Below are positions 34,581 through 45,380 of a stretch of DNA of 64,000 bases, one piece after another (the stretch's first letter is position 1; each line of letters begins with the position of its first letter). The notes under the pieces are model-generated. The model was not told the DNA's origin and did not search any database. It worked only from the letters and a program-made list of their open reading frames with translations. The stretch lies in assembly GCA_964511015.1 (NCBI GenBank), contig CAZEDX010000014.1, positions 14,022 to 78,021 of the forward strand, written 5' to 3'. The DNA is from FEN-1099 sp964511015 (GTDB lineage: Bacteria; Lernaellota; Lernaellaia; Lernaellales; Lernaellaceae). A program made the position numbers and the translations under genes.

Positions 34581-35117
34581 GTGACTCTCTACTACGCGCT
34601 CGATCTGATGATTGGTTTCGGCGCGCCGCTGGCCGTGTACGCACTCTGGCGTCGCGGTTACATCGATCCGCGGCTGTGGCGAATGTTCTGGTTCGGCTGC
34701 TTCCTCGGTCTGTTCTGGGAAGTGCCGGTCTTCGTGCTGAGCAAACACGGGTCGGTTCCGTTCATCACCTGGGAGCGACCGCTGCCGGCGCACTACCTCG
34801 TTTTTCTCGTCGCGCACACGTTGTGGGACGGCGGGCTGTTCGTCGTCGGCGTGTGGCTGGTGAAACTCCTATGCCCGGCGCCGGCGCTAACGCGTTTCCG
34901 TTGGGACGAGTTGGCGGTGCTGGTGGCATGGGGGCAGGTGTCGTCGGTCGGCGTGGAGGTATCCAGCGTGTGGAACGATGCCTGGGTATACGTTGCGGGC
35001 TACTGGTGGAACCCGACGCTGGCCACGCTCAACGGCCACCCGCTTACCTTGTGGCCGCAAATCCCCTGGCTGGTGGCGCCGGTCGTGTTCTACCTGGTGT
35101 TCGTCCGCCGCCGGTAA
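34581..35117 (+). CDS. Multi-pass membrane protein of unknown function
   Basis: GTG 34581 has GGAGG 4-5 bases upstream and starts 14 bases after the S41 gene. The 178-residue protein has five or six hydrophobic segments rich in Trp (FWFGCFLGLFWEVPVF, HTLWDGGLFVVGVWLVKLL, WPQIPWLVAPVVFYLVF). No family recognised. It probably shares a transcript with the protease lipoprotein. Confidence 0.65.
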   Translation: MTLYYALDLMIGFGAPLAVYALWRRGYIDPRLWRMFWFGCFLGLFWEVPVFVLSKHGSVPFITWERPLPAHYLVFLVAHTLWDGGLFVVGVWLVKLLCPAPALTRFRWDELAVLVAWGQVSSVGVEVSSVWNDAWVYVAGYWWNPTLATLNGHPLTLWPQIPWLVAPVVFYLVFVRRR

Positions 35118-35150
35118 AAAAGGGGCCCGGGGCGGCGCGACCCGGGCCCT
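35116..35150 (-). terminator. Rho-independent terminator of the Asp-tract protein gene
   Basis: A perfect 9-bp stem (GGGCCCGGG 35123-35131 with CCCGGGCCC 35141-35149) is followed on the minus strand by six T (35121-35116), 20 bases past the stop codon of the gene at 35170. Confidence 0.85.
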
Positions 35151-35169
35151 GGTGCGATGGCTGCGTCAA

Positions 35170-37206
35170 CTAGCAGCCGCACCCACCACTATCGTCATCG
35201 TCGTCACCAGCCGCGTCATCGTCATCCGCGTCGGTGTCGTCGTCTGCGCTGTCGTCGTCTGTCGCCTCGCCCGCCTGCAGATACTCGATCACGTTGACGA
35301 GTAGGCGTTGCGCCGGCATGGAATAGGCGTCGGGCGCCTGGACGCCGAAGGCCCACAGGGCGTACTTCCCGTCTTGGATCGCCAGCGGATAGTGACTCAG
35401 ATAGGTCAGGTCGCGGCCCAGGAATTCCACGCCTGCCGGCGAACTGGCGTCGTCGTGCAACCCGAGATACGCGGCCGCCGCGGCCAGCACGTCGAAATCG
35501 CTGCCGTCGAGACCCAATTCAAACGGGTCATGCCACACCGCATGATCCAGCGACTGCGGCGCAAACCCTACGGCCGGATCCAGCTCCAAGCAGTTCTCCG
35601 CCGACAGGTACTGCTCGGTGTAGTCGAACACGTGCACGCCGCCGTTGTTGGCAACGATCGGTTTGCCGGAGTTGATCAACAGCTTGGCTTTGTCTTCGGT
35701 CCACGCCTCCGCGCCGGCGTTGTCGTCGACCATGAACAGCTCGTATTTCGCCAGATCGGCTTTGCCGCCGAGCGCGCCGATCTCCAGCAAATCCACCGTA
35801 TAGCCGACGCTGGCCAGGAACTGCTGGAACAGCAGCGCCTGCACATCGTCGCCGGCGTACACGTAGCCGATGTCCACCGGCTCGCTCTGCACGTATTCGA
35901 TCAGGTTGACCAACAGGCGCTGGCCGGCGGAGGTGTACATCGACGGACCCATCACCGCGTAGGCCCATACGGCGTAGTGGATGTTTTCAACCGCCACCGC
36001 GTAGTAGTCGGTGTAGCTCTCGCACTGACCGAGGAACTGCACGCCGGCCGGATTCGAGCCGTCGTTCTGCAGACCCCGAATCGTCATCGGCGAGATGAGC
36101 ATGGGGAGCGGACCGCCGTTATCGGACTGGTCGACCTCATACGGCTCGTGCCAGATCGGGTGCGCATCGGCCGCCGGTTCCACTGCCTGCTGGTCGACGA
36201 CGCCGGCAAAGTGATTCGCGCCGAGGTAGCCGTCGGCGTACGCCAGCAACGACAGGCCGTCGCCGTCGCCGATGATCGGCTTGCCGGTGTTGAGCACGAG
36301 CGCAGCGCGCTCCGCCGTCCAGTCCAGCGTGGTGTCGCTGTCCATAAAGAACACTTCGATTTCCGCCAGGTCGGGCGCGGCGTCGAGTTCGGCGATTTGC
36401 AGCAGTGACACGCGGTAGCCTTCGCCATTGAGAAAGAGGGCGAAGTCTTCCGCGCGCGAAAGGTTGACGCTGTAGACGTAGGCGATGTCGGTTTCCTCGT
36501 CGCCCGTGTCGTCGTCAGCCGCGTCATCGTCGGCCGCGTCATCGTCGGCCGCGTCATCGTCGGTCACATCATCATCCGCCGTATCGTCGTCGGCGGTGTC
36601 GTCGTCGATCACGTCGTCGTCGATGGAATCGTCGTCGATCACGTCGTCGTCGACCGAGTCGTCATCCACCAGCGGTGACGCCTCCACCGTCACATCGTCG
36701 ACGCCCCAGCTCGAAGCCAGCGCGCCGCCGTAGTATGAGAAATAGAAACGGATGCGCACGTCGGGCTCGCCGTCCGCCTGCGGAATGGCGATGGTCTGGA
36801 TCTCGCCGGTCACCGTGCCGTCGGTGGTGTAGACCGGCTGCCAGGTTTCGCCGCCGTCCAGCGAGATGCTCGCCTGGCCCATGCTGATGGCGCCGGTCTG
36901 GGTGAAGTAGTGGTTGAACGACAGCTCCGCGCCGGTGTAGCCGGTCAGATCGATCGCGTCGGATTCGATTGCCGCGTTCCATACCGGCAGGACACAGCCG
37001 GAGCGAACGACTTCGGCGTATTGATCGTCACCGAAATAGGCAATCAGGGCGCTGGCCGTACCAGGCGTGTGCCACTTGCAGGATGAGGTTTGAAAACCGG
37101 TGAATTGCCCCGCGCCGTCAGAGAAATTTTCGAGAAAAACGGTTTCCGCGGAAGCCGAAATGGCAGTAACCAGGATGACAATCAGGGCGAACCACAGATT
37201 TCTCAT
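35170..37206 (-). CDS. Secreted multidomain protein with internal and terminal Asp tracts and GCGC tail
   Basis: The 678-residue protein has a type I signal peptide, then a beta-sandwich to about 175 (FLENFSDGAGQFTG ... SSWGVDDVTVEAS, choice-of-anchor/MAM-like). An Asp tract of about 65 residues in VIDDD/TADDD/AADDD units separates it from two tandem alpha/beta repeats of about 200 residues (IAYVYSVNLSRAEDFALFL and IGYVYAGDDVQALLFQQFL), each ending in QRLLVNxIEYxQ. A second Asp tract leads to SGGCGC. The repeats resemble Rossmann-like ThuA/GATase1-like folds, but no catalytic residues stand out. It shows that Asp tracts serve as spacers between domains as well as next to the tail. Confidence 0.8.
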   Translation of the reverse strand: MRNLWFALIVILVTAISASAETVFLENFSDGAGQFTGFQTSSCKWHTPGTASALIAYFGDDQYAEVVRSGCVLPVWNAAIESDAIDLTGYTGAELSFNHYFTQTGAISMGQASISLDGGETWQPVYTTDGTVTGEIQTIAIPQADGEPDVRIRFYFSYYGGALASSWGVDDVTVEASPLVDDDSVDDDVIDDDSIDDDVIDDDTADDDTADDDVTDDDAADDDAADDDAADDDTGDEETDIAYVYSVNLSRAEDFALFLNGEGYRVSLLQIAELDAAPDLAEIEVFFMDSDTTLDWTAERAALVLNTGKPIIGDGDGLSLLAYADGYLGANHFAGVVDQQAVEPAADAHPIWHEPYEVDQSDNGGPLPMLISPMTIRGLQNDGSNPAGVQFLGQCESYTDYYAVAVENIHYAVWAYAVMGPSMYTSAGQRLLVNLIEYVQSEPVDIGYVYAGDDVQALLFQQFLASVGYTVDLLEIGALGGKADLAKYELFMVDDNAGAEAWTEDKAKLLINSGKPIVANNGGVHVFDYTEQYLSAENCLELDPAVGFAPQSLDHAVWHDPFELGLDGSDFDVLAAAAAYLGLHDDASSPAGVEFLGRDLTYLSHYPLAIQDGKYALWAFGVQAPDAYSMPAQRLLVNVIEYLQAGEATDDDSADDDTDADDDDAAGDDDDDSGGCGC

Positions 37207-37612
37207 TTCTCGTTCCCTCCTTCTCGGTAGTGACGGGACCCGCCACCAGCCGACCCGACTCGAAGGGAACCAGTACCCGGCGGTGGTTTTTGCATCTGGC
37301 GTGCCGTTCGATCTTGCTTAGTCATTTCGTGAAGTTACAAAAAATCAGTTTCCGTGGCGGAATCAAAATTCTCACCATTGGTCTCAGAATTTTGTAATAA
37401 ATAGAAGATTTCGATCCAAAAGTGGCATGTGTCGAATCGGGTTTGAGCGGCTCCGGTCAGGTGTGAAAAAGCACCGTCACGCCAAGAACCTTGTCCTAAT
37501 GCAGAAAAATTTTTGGTATAATGCACCTTATTTCAGAATTGAAAACCGACGGTCGGATAAAAGGTCTGGGCTCGTTTGGGCCTTACCAACACGGCAACAC
37601 GGGGGAGGAAAC
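37207..37612. other. Divergent intergenic region with promoter candidate
   Basis: About 400 AT-richer bases between two divergent Asp-tract genes. A consensus -10 TATAAT lies at 37517-37522 on the plus strand with no good -35 at standard spacing. A GGAGG ribosome site at its right end serves the lipoprotein gene. No RNA gene is recognised. Confidence 0.45.
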
Positions 37613-38407
37613 ATGAGTCAAGAGTTGCTGAAGAGACTGGTACTGCTGGTCGCGGTACTGGCGGCCTGCGCGCTGGTGGTGGGTTGCGGGGGAGATGACG
37701 ACGACAATGACGACAGCACAGCCGATGACGACGCGGGCGACGACGACGCGGGCGACGATGATGATGATATCGTCGATGACGACGACAATGTCGACGATGA
37801 TGCCGATGACGACGCCGACGACGACGCGGATGACGATGCCGATGATGACGATTCGCATGGGGACGGCGACCAGGCGACCAACGGCGGGTTCGAAACCGGC
37901 GATACCACCGGCTGGGATGGCGAATGGCCGTGGGACCAGTTGGTCTATTCCGCCGACCCTGGCGACGACGACTCAACGCCCGACGACGACAGCGAATGGT
38001 ACGTCACGCCGCACACCGGCAACTACGCCGCGTGGTTCGGCCAGACCTTCCAGGAAGGCACCGCGTGGCTGGGCCAAACGTTCGACGTGCCGGACAACCT
38101 GATGGCGGGCACGGTTGGGTTCTGGTACTACATGTCGAAGTTCGGCAACTGCCAGTTTACCTTCAACGCGACGCTGGTGGATGCCAATGACACCGACCTG
38201 GTGCTGGCCAACCTCGGCGCGTGGACAGAAGCCGATGCGGCGTTCATTGCCCACTACCAGGAATTGAGCTATCCCCTGTCGGGGACGGAGATTGCCGACC
38301 TGGCCGGCCGGGACACGATGTTGCGCTTCGACTGGGCCGGCTCCGGTGCGCTCATCAGTGCGTGCTACATCTACCTGGACGACGTGACTTTCAACATGAC
38401 TTGGTAA
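37613..38407 (+). CDS. Lipoprotein with Asp stalk and carbohydrate-binding-like beta-sandwich
   Basis: ATG 37613 follows GGGGGAGGAA. The 264-residue protein has a lipobox (VVGC, Cys25), then about 60 residues of Asp-rich stalk (AGDDDAGDDDDD, ADDDADDDADDD), then a domain opening NGGFETGDTTGWDG and closing YIYLDDVTFNMTW, the usual edges of CBM4/9-type or discoidin-like jelly rolls. Probably binds sugar or another surface ligand away from the membrane. It is followed by its own terminator. Confidence 0.82.
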   Translation: MSQELLKRLVLLVAVLAACALVVGCGGDDDDNDDSTADDDAGDDDAGDDDDDIVDDDDNVDDDADDDADDDADDDADDDDSHGDGDQATNGGFETGDTTGWDGEWPWDQLVYSADPGDDDSTPDDDSEWYVTPHTGNYAAWFGQTFQEGTAWLGQTFDVPDNLMAGTVGFWYYMSKFGNCQFTFNATLVDANDTDLVLANLGAWTEADAAFIAHYQELSYPLSGTEIADLAGRDTMLRFDWAGSGALISACYIYLDDVTFNMTW

Positions 38408-38436
38408 CGCGCGTCATTTGCAAATACACGGCAGGT

Positions 38437-38466
38437 GGGGCGGAGCGCAATCCGCCCCTATTTTTT
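38437..38466 (+). terminator. Rho-independent terminator after the CBM-like lipoprotein
   Basis: GGGGCGG (38437-38443) pairs with CCGCCCC (38452-38458), followed by TATTTTTTC. Confidence 0.85.
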
Positions 38467-38552
38467 CTTCGGTCCAATGCGCTTGTCGATTCTGCCCATC
38501 CGTGCGATAGTCCGTAGCTGGAGTGGGGCTGGTCGTCAGGGAACGGTCGTCC

Positions 38553-40364
38553 GTGAACAAACCCGGAGCGAATCTCGCCTGGTTTTCCCGCCGGCAGATC
38601 GGCCGTCTGATTGTCGCGCTCATGCTCGTGACGGTTGGCTTTCTGGCCGGTTTTCTGTATTGGCAATCCGGTGACATCGCCGGGCCGTCCACCTTGAAGA
38701 ATTTTCCGCTCGGTGACCTCGGCGATATGACCGCTTTGGTGCGTCGACGCTTTCTAAAAAACAAAATGACTCCCATCACGCCGGAGATGGCCGATCGTCA
38801 ACAGGCGCTGTGGGAACGCTTTCGTAAAGACCTGTTCTTCGATCCGCCGCCGACCGTCCCGTCACCTTCCGGCTATGGCCCTGGGGATCCGATGCAAGCG
38901 CGCGTGGTGGTGCTCGGCTTGGACGGCGCGACCTGGAAAGTACTAAACGCGTTGTTGGCGGCGGATTTGATGCCGAACCTCGAACGCTTTCTCGTCGATT
39001 CCAGCTTCGGCCTGTTGCAGACGGACGAAGCCTACTCGCCGATTTCCTGGACCACTATTGCGACCGGCAAGCTAGTGAACAAGACGTTGCACTACCAGAA
39101 TCGCGGCGATGTCTGGGGCTATCAGTCGTCTGCCGTATTGGCCAAGCGATGGTGGGAGATCCTGGGTGCGCGCGACGGCGGCGACGTCGCGCTGGTGGAC
39201 TACTACTACACCCCCTCGGCCGCCGAACTGCCGAAGGCGGAGTTGTACCAGATGGATCCGCCGGTGGTGCATCCGGACAATCTGTTGGCGGGGGTGGCCA
39301 ACTCGGATCTGCAGGTGCGGATTCCCATCGTTCTTACCGAGAAGATCTTGCGGGAGGGACGTCGGCGGTACATTGCGACCATCATTCGCGAAACCGACAG
39401 CGAGCAACACGAGTGCCTGCCGTTTTTCTACCTCGACTACGTCCCGCGTTTCCGGCGGTTGCGCATTCTCGACCATGCCCTGGTTGATGCCTTCCGCGCT
39501 GACGTCGAACAAATGGTACAGACCTATCAGGCCATCGACCGCCTGATCGGTTTGCTGAGGCAGTACTACAGCCGCGACTATGTGTTCATCGTTTCCGACC
39601 ACGGGTTCCGCGCCGATGTGCCGCGAGTCCTCATCGAGCCGACCGACGAACTATGGCAGGCGGCCGGCTTTACCGCGACGAACGTCCAACCGAATGGCGT
39701 GGCGACCTGGATGGCGGGTGACGAACCGTTTGAGGTGCGCTGGTTCGAGGAAGAGTGGGGTACGCCGCTCTTCCGTTGGCGCGAAAACGAACGGGACATA
39801 GTCTACTACACCGTCGCCTCCCGGCGCTACACGTTCCGCTCGCTTCGCGGTGACCCGGACGTCGCGAAAACCCTCTACCACCGGCTGTTGACGGCGACCT
39901 TCAAGTGGAACAGCGCGGGATTGAGTCTGTTCGATATCGGCCAACGTGGCGATCAGGTCGCGCTGCGACTGTCGCCGGAAACCATTTCGCTGGCGCGCCT
40001 GTTCACCGGCAGCGAGGTGCAAGGGCCGTTGCGGCTGCGCCAGGTCGGCAATCATCATGAAAAGGACGACCCGGGCGTGATCATCATGCGTGGCCCGGGC
40101 ATCGCTTTGGACGGCCAAGTGCCGTCCACCGCCACCGTGGCCGACATCGTGCCGACCTTGCTCTACTTGAAAAACTATCCGGTCGGGGCCGACATGGACG
40201 GGCGGGTGCTGCAGAGTGTCATCAATCCGGCCTGGCTGGCTTCCCGACCGGTGCGTACCATTCACACCCACGACGACGATGCATTTCTGGCCACCCGGGT
40301 CATTCGGTCTGTTCCTCTGTCTGCGGAAATGTTGCAGCGCCTGCGAACGCTCGGCTATCTCTGA
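38553..40364 (+). CDS. Membrane-anchored alkaline-phosphatase-superfamily protein (type I phosphodiesterase/pyrophosphatase-like)
   Basis: GTG 38553 is preferred over GTG 38523 because AGGGAA lies 9 bases before it. The 603-residue protein has an N-terminal membrane anchor (LIVALMLVTVGFLAGFLY) and then a periplasmic AP-superfamily domain: VVVLGLDGATW (metal Asp), YSPISWTTIATGK (nucleophile Thr), FIVSDHGF (metal Asp-His), and HHEKDDPGVIIMRGPGI (metal His). Such proteins cut phosphodiester or pyrophosphate bonds, or move phosphate-sugar groups onto surface polymers. The substrate is unknown. It stands alone after a terminator. Confidence 0.85.
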   Translation: MNKPGANLAWFSRRQIGRLIVALMLVTVGFLAGFLYWQSGDIAGPSTLKNFPLGDLGDMTALVRRRFLKNKMTPITPEMADRQQALWERFRKDLFFDPPPTVPSPSGYGPGDPMQARVVVLGLDGATWKVLNALLAADLMPNLERFLVDSSFGLLQTDEAYSPISWTTIATGKLVNKTLHYQNRGDVWGYQSSAVLAKRWWEILGARDGGDVALVDYYYTPSAAELPKAELYQMDPPVVHPDNLLAGVANSDLQVRIPIVLTEKILREGRRRYIATIIRETDSEQHECLPFFYLDYVPRFRRLRILDHALVDAFRADVEQMVQTYQAIDRLIGLLRQYYSRDYVFIVSDHGFRADVPRVLIEPTDELWQAAGFTATNVQPNGVATWMAGDEPFEVRWFEEEWGTPLFRWRENERDIVYYTVASRRYTFRSLRGDPDVAKTLYHRLLTATFKWNSAGLSLFDIGQRGDQVALRLSPETISLARLFTGSEVQGPLRLRQVGNHHEKDDPGVIIMRGPGIALDGQVPSTATVADIVPTLLYLKNYPVGADMDGRVLQSVINPAWLASRPVRTIHTHDDDAFLATRVIRSVPLSAEMLQRLRTLGYL

Positions 40365-40394
40365 TTTGGCTTTGCCCGACGGGCGGATTCGCGG

Positions 40395-40823
40395 CTAGGC
40401 CAATCCCTCGACCAATTGATCGTCCCACGCTTGTGCGCCTTCGCCGCGCCGGCAAATCGCGCGGCGGTTGGCGAAATCGACCACGGCCTGAAAAGCACCG
40501 TGATAGAAGAGCCCGGCCTTCTTCAGCCGGCGGTGCCAGACCAGCACGGCCGGTTCACCGGCGAAGAGTTGGCCGCGGCTGTTGCGATCATACAAGTGCA
40601 AGGATTGGAAGACATAGGTGTGCGTCTCGTTGGTGACATGGAGATACGCCGACTGGCCGTCATCATCCAACACCAGACCGCACCCGGTGCCCGGCAGCGG
40701 AAAGCGGTAGACGTTCGGGCCGGAGAAGTCCAACACCTGGACGGTGATTTGAGCTTCGGGCTGCAGCGCGCAACCCACATGAACATCGCGATCCGTGGCA
40801 CTAGTCATGTCGGTTGTTTGCAT
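40395..40823 (-). CDS. Small conserved-looking protein downstream of glutamine synthetase
   Basis: ATG 40823 follows AGGAGG and lies 23 bases after the glutamine synthetase stop, so the two are co-transcribed. The 142-residue soluble protein is beta-rich; the segment GCGLVLDDDGQSAYLHV followed by VFQSLHLYD weakly recalls DUF2251 proteins. No catalytic motif is seen. Its coupling to glnA type III suggests a nitrogen-related accessory role, which is only inference. Confidence 0.6.
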   Translation of the reverse strand: MQTTDMTSATDRDVHVGCALQPEAQITVQVLDFSGPNVYRFPLPGTGCGLVLDDDGQSAYLHVTNETHTYVFQSLHLYDRNSRGQLFAGEPAVLVWHRRLKKAGLFYHGAFQAVVDFANRRAICRRGEGAQAWDDQLVEGLA

Positions 40824-40846
40824 GTGGCCTCCTTGGTGTGCGGCAC

Positions 40847-42967
<2,121 letters not shown>

Positions 42968-42970
42968 CAC

Positions 42971-43265
42971 TTTTTTGCTCCCTCTTCAGGGTCGTTGTTG
43001 GTAAGTCAATACCACAAAGTTGACCTTTGCACAAGCAAAAGGTGAAAAATGTGAAAATTCACCACTTCGACAGTGCAAAAAATTACGAAATCTAAGTTTT
43101 ATGCATACGAGAATGCGTCCAAAAACGAAATATTGCGTTACGACGACGGAAAAGCAATATAGAATTCACCAAGATTGCCCAATATTGGAACATTCGTCCG
43201 GGAAGAGGGTATTTGAAATGCAACGGGCCCGGAAAACCGGGCCCGCAGACGATGTGATTACCCTT
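42971..43265. other. AT-rich leader of glnN and hairpin at the end of the DUF3857 operon
   Basis: Contains the glnN upstream region (AT-rich; I searched for a sigma-54 site and found none) and a strong hairpin CGGGCCCGG-AAAA-CCGGGCCCG (43224-43245) 20 bases past the stop of the gene at 43266. It lacks a clear T-run on the minus strand but probably ends that transcript. Confidence 0.5.
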
Positions 43266-45380
43266 TTAATTGGCAGCCGCAGCAGGTGTCGCGGGGCCTA
43301 GTAGAACGACGGCTTCCGCCGCTTCGCGCCGCGCCTTCAACAGTGCCCGAAACGCGACAAAACCCGACGCCGGCATCGTCGTGCTGGTGTACTCCGTTAT
43401 GTCTTCAAAGGTCAGGGTGTTGCCTTCGAGTTTCCATGCCGCGCGGTAGCGGCACCAGGGGCTGTCGGCGCTGGTCGGCGGCGGCAGGGATTCGACCTTC
43501 ATCGACGCCGGCAGATGGAAGCGGTAGGTGTTCTTCACCTGGTGCAATCCCGACCGTTCGAAGGGGTAGAGTCGTTCCGGATTTACCTCGGCCAGATCGC
43601 CGAAACGTAGGTCGAACAGCCGGATGATGGAATACGTCCCGCCCGAGCCTACGGCCAGCATCGGCGTTTCCGAAACGCGGTGCAAGATGACCGGGTCGCG
43701 CAACTCGTTTATGCCGTCGACGCGGAATTCCATCAGCCGGTTGCGAAATGCGAACGAACGCACCGCGCGGGTCATGCGGTCGCGTATCTGTTCGGCTTCC
43801 AGATGGCGATAGCCGCGGTACGGGGTCGCAAAGCCGCCGACGAGACGATGCTCCTCGGTGATGCGGGCGCCGCCGTCAGGTTGAAGTTGAATGTCATACA
43901 CGTAGTCGGCCGCGTTGGCCGAAGCGGGCAATGCCGGCGTCCGCTGCAGCCGGCCGCTGTCAAGATCGACGTAGAACGAATCGTTTTCGGCGACATCGAG
44001 CATGCCGAAGATGCGGTTGCTGTCACCCAACGACGCGAATACCGGTTCCGCCCCAGGCAGGTCGAAGCGCAACATGGGCGTGTCGGCCAAACCCAACGTG
44101 GGAATCTGCTCCACCGGAAGATGGCTGATCCGGCTCGACAACAGTCCGAGGTGAACCGGCAGCCCAACGGCCTTGGCCAGCGCATAGAGCAATACCGTGC
44201 GATCCAACTGATTGCCGTGCCGATCGGCCAGGGTGGATGCCGGCGGCTTGGGCAGGCCGTCACGGTCCCACATGCTGACTTCGCCGTCGCGCACCTCGCG
44301 CAGCACGAAGGCATACAACGCCGCCGCAGCTTCGGCCCCTTGCCGGCCTTCGGTCAATTTCTTGGCTTGCGCCTCCACGGCGGGGTCGTCCGCCAACCGC
44401 GGCGTCAACGCCTGACGGTAGTTCGCAGCCAATGTGCCCCAGTCGACCTTCCGGCCCACGGCGAACATTGGCGCGACTTCCGACCAGGGCACCATCATCG
44501 GTTCCGACAGCAACTGCGGCAGCGCCGTCGCCTGGTACATCAACGTGCGGCGGCCGGCGGCGGTTTCGTCGGTCTTGGTGACCTGGTCGCCGAGGTTGCG
44601 CTCCAACAACGCCAGCGGCATGCCGGCGGGCACATCGATGATCGACCGGATGACCTTGGTCGGCCCTTCGAAAGCAAACACCCGCTGCGTGTAGAGGTTC
44701 CAGAGGTCATCGACCTTGTTCTCGGCGGAAAACTGGAAATAGATGAAGCCGCCGACCTTGCCGCCCGGAATGGCGATCTGCACCAGCCGCTGCTGGCTGC
44801 CGTCGGGCCGGCCGTCGCCCAGCGCACTGTCCTTCACCGAACCGGCGGACAGAATGCTGATCGAGCCCTGAGGCGAGATCGAGTAACCGAAGTCGACCTT
44901 CGCGCGCCCCCGCAGAGCGTTGTAGGTGTAGGTGACGTTAGCGTTGTCCAGGCCGGCCTGGGTGTTGATGCGCTCGAGGCGGCGCCAGAACGTGGTGACC
45001 TTGCCGGCGTCGAGGCGGGTGACGCGTTCATCGAGCAGAATCGACGTGGGATAGCGCTGGTCGGTCGGTGTCGTGCCGGCTTGCTCGATCAGGCGCAGGA
45101 CCTCGCGGTCGCGCAGATCGGCCAGGCGCGATAGCGTCGTATCGCCAACGCGCTGGCCCAGGTCGATGCGCACGACGTGGCCGGCGGGGAAGATCTTCTC
45201 CTCGCCGGAAAGAGTCACGAAGCGCACTTCGTTGAAGCCGACTTCCACCAGTCGGCCCGGCAATTCCTCACCGTTTTGCAACACCAGATTGTCCGGACAG
45301 GCCGGATCGACGCGATAGGCCGGCGTAGCGCACGCGGCCAACGTGAGCAGCAGCGCCAGCAGCAATAAACGGCGTTTCAT
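43266..45380 (-). CDS. DUF3857/transglutaminase-fold lipoprotein lacking the catalytic Cys
   Basis: The 704-residue protein has a lipobox (LAAC, Cys17) and aligns in layout with the gene upstream: a beta-sandwich DUF3857 half, then a transglutaminase-like domain, then a C-terminal sandwich. Where the partner has YGDCTDKAILMATMLKAIGV, this protein has HGNQLDRTVLLYALAKAVGL, so the catalytic Cys is Gln: probably a pseudoenzyme. The start overlaps the upstream stop by 4 bases and is preceded by GGGAGG. Likely a lipid-anchored partner or regulator of the active copy; ends 20 bases before a hairpin. Confidence 0.8.
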   Translation of the reverse strand: MKRRLLLLALLLTLAACATPAYRVDPACPDNLVLQNGEELPGRLVEVGFNEVRFVTLSGEEKIFPAGHVVRIDLGQRVGDTTLSRLADLRDREVLRLIEQAGTTPTDQRYPTSILLDERVTRLDAGKVTTFWRRLERINTQAGLDNANVTYTYNALRGRAKVDFGYSISPQGSISILSAGSVKDSALGDGRPDGSQQRLVQIAIPGGKVGGFIYFQFSAENKVDDLWNLYTQRVFAFEGPTKVIRSIIDVPAGMPLALLERNLGDQVTKTDETAAGRRTLMYQATALPQLLSEPMMVPWSEVAPMFAVGRKVDWGTLAANYRQALTPRLADDPAVEAQAKKLTEGRQGAEAAAALYAFVLREVRDGEVSMWDRDGLPKPPASTLADRHGNQLDRTVLLYALAKAVGLPVHLGLLSSRISHLPVEQIPTLGLADTPMLRFDLPGAEPVFASLGDSNRIFGMLDVAENDSFYVDLDSGRLQRTPALPASANAADYVYDIQLQPDGGARITEEHRLVGGFATPYRGYRHLEAEQIRDRMTRAVRSFAFRNRLMEFRVDGINELRDPVILHRVSETPMLAVGSGGTYSIIRLFDLRFGDLAEVNPERLYPFERSGLHQVKNTYRFHLPASMKVESLPPPTSADSPWCRYRAAWKLEGNTLTFEDITEYTSTTMPASGFVAFRALLKARREAAEAVVLLGPATPAAAAN

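Noticed and set aside
42971..43220. Sigma-54 promoter for glnN
   Set aside because: Several GG and GC pairs were checked on the minus strand; none had the 10-base spacing with flanking consensus.
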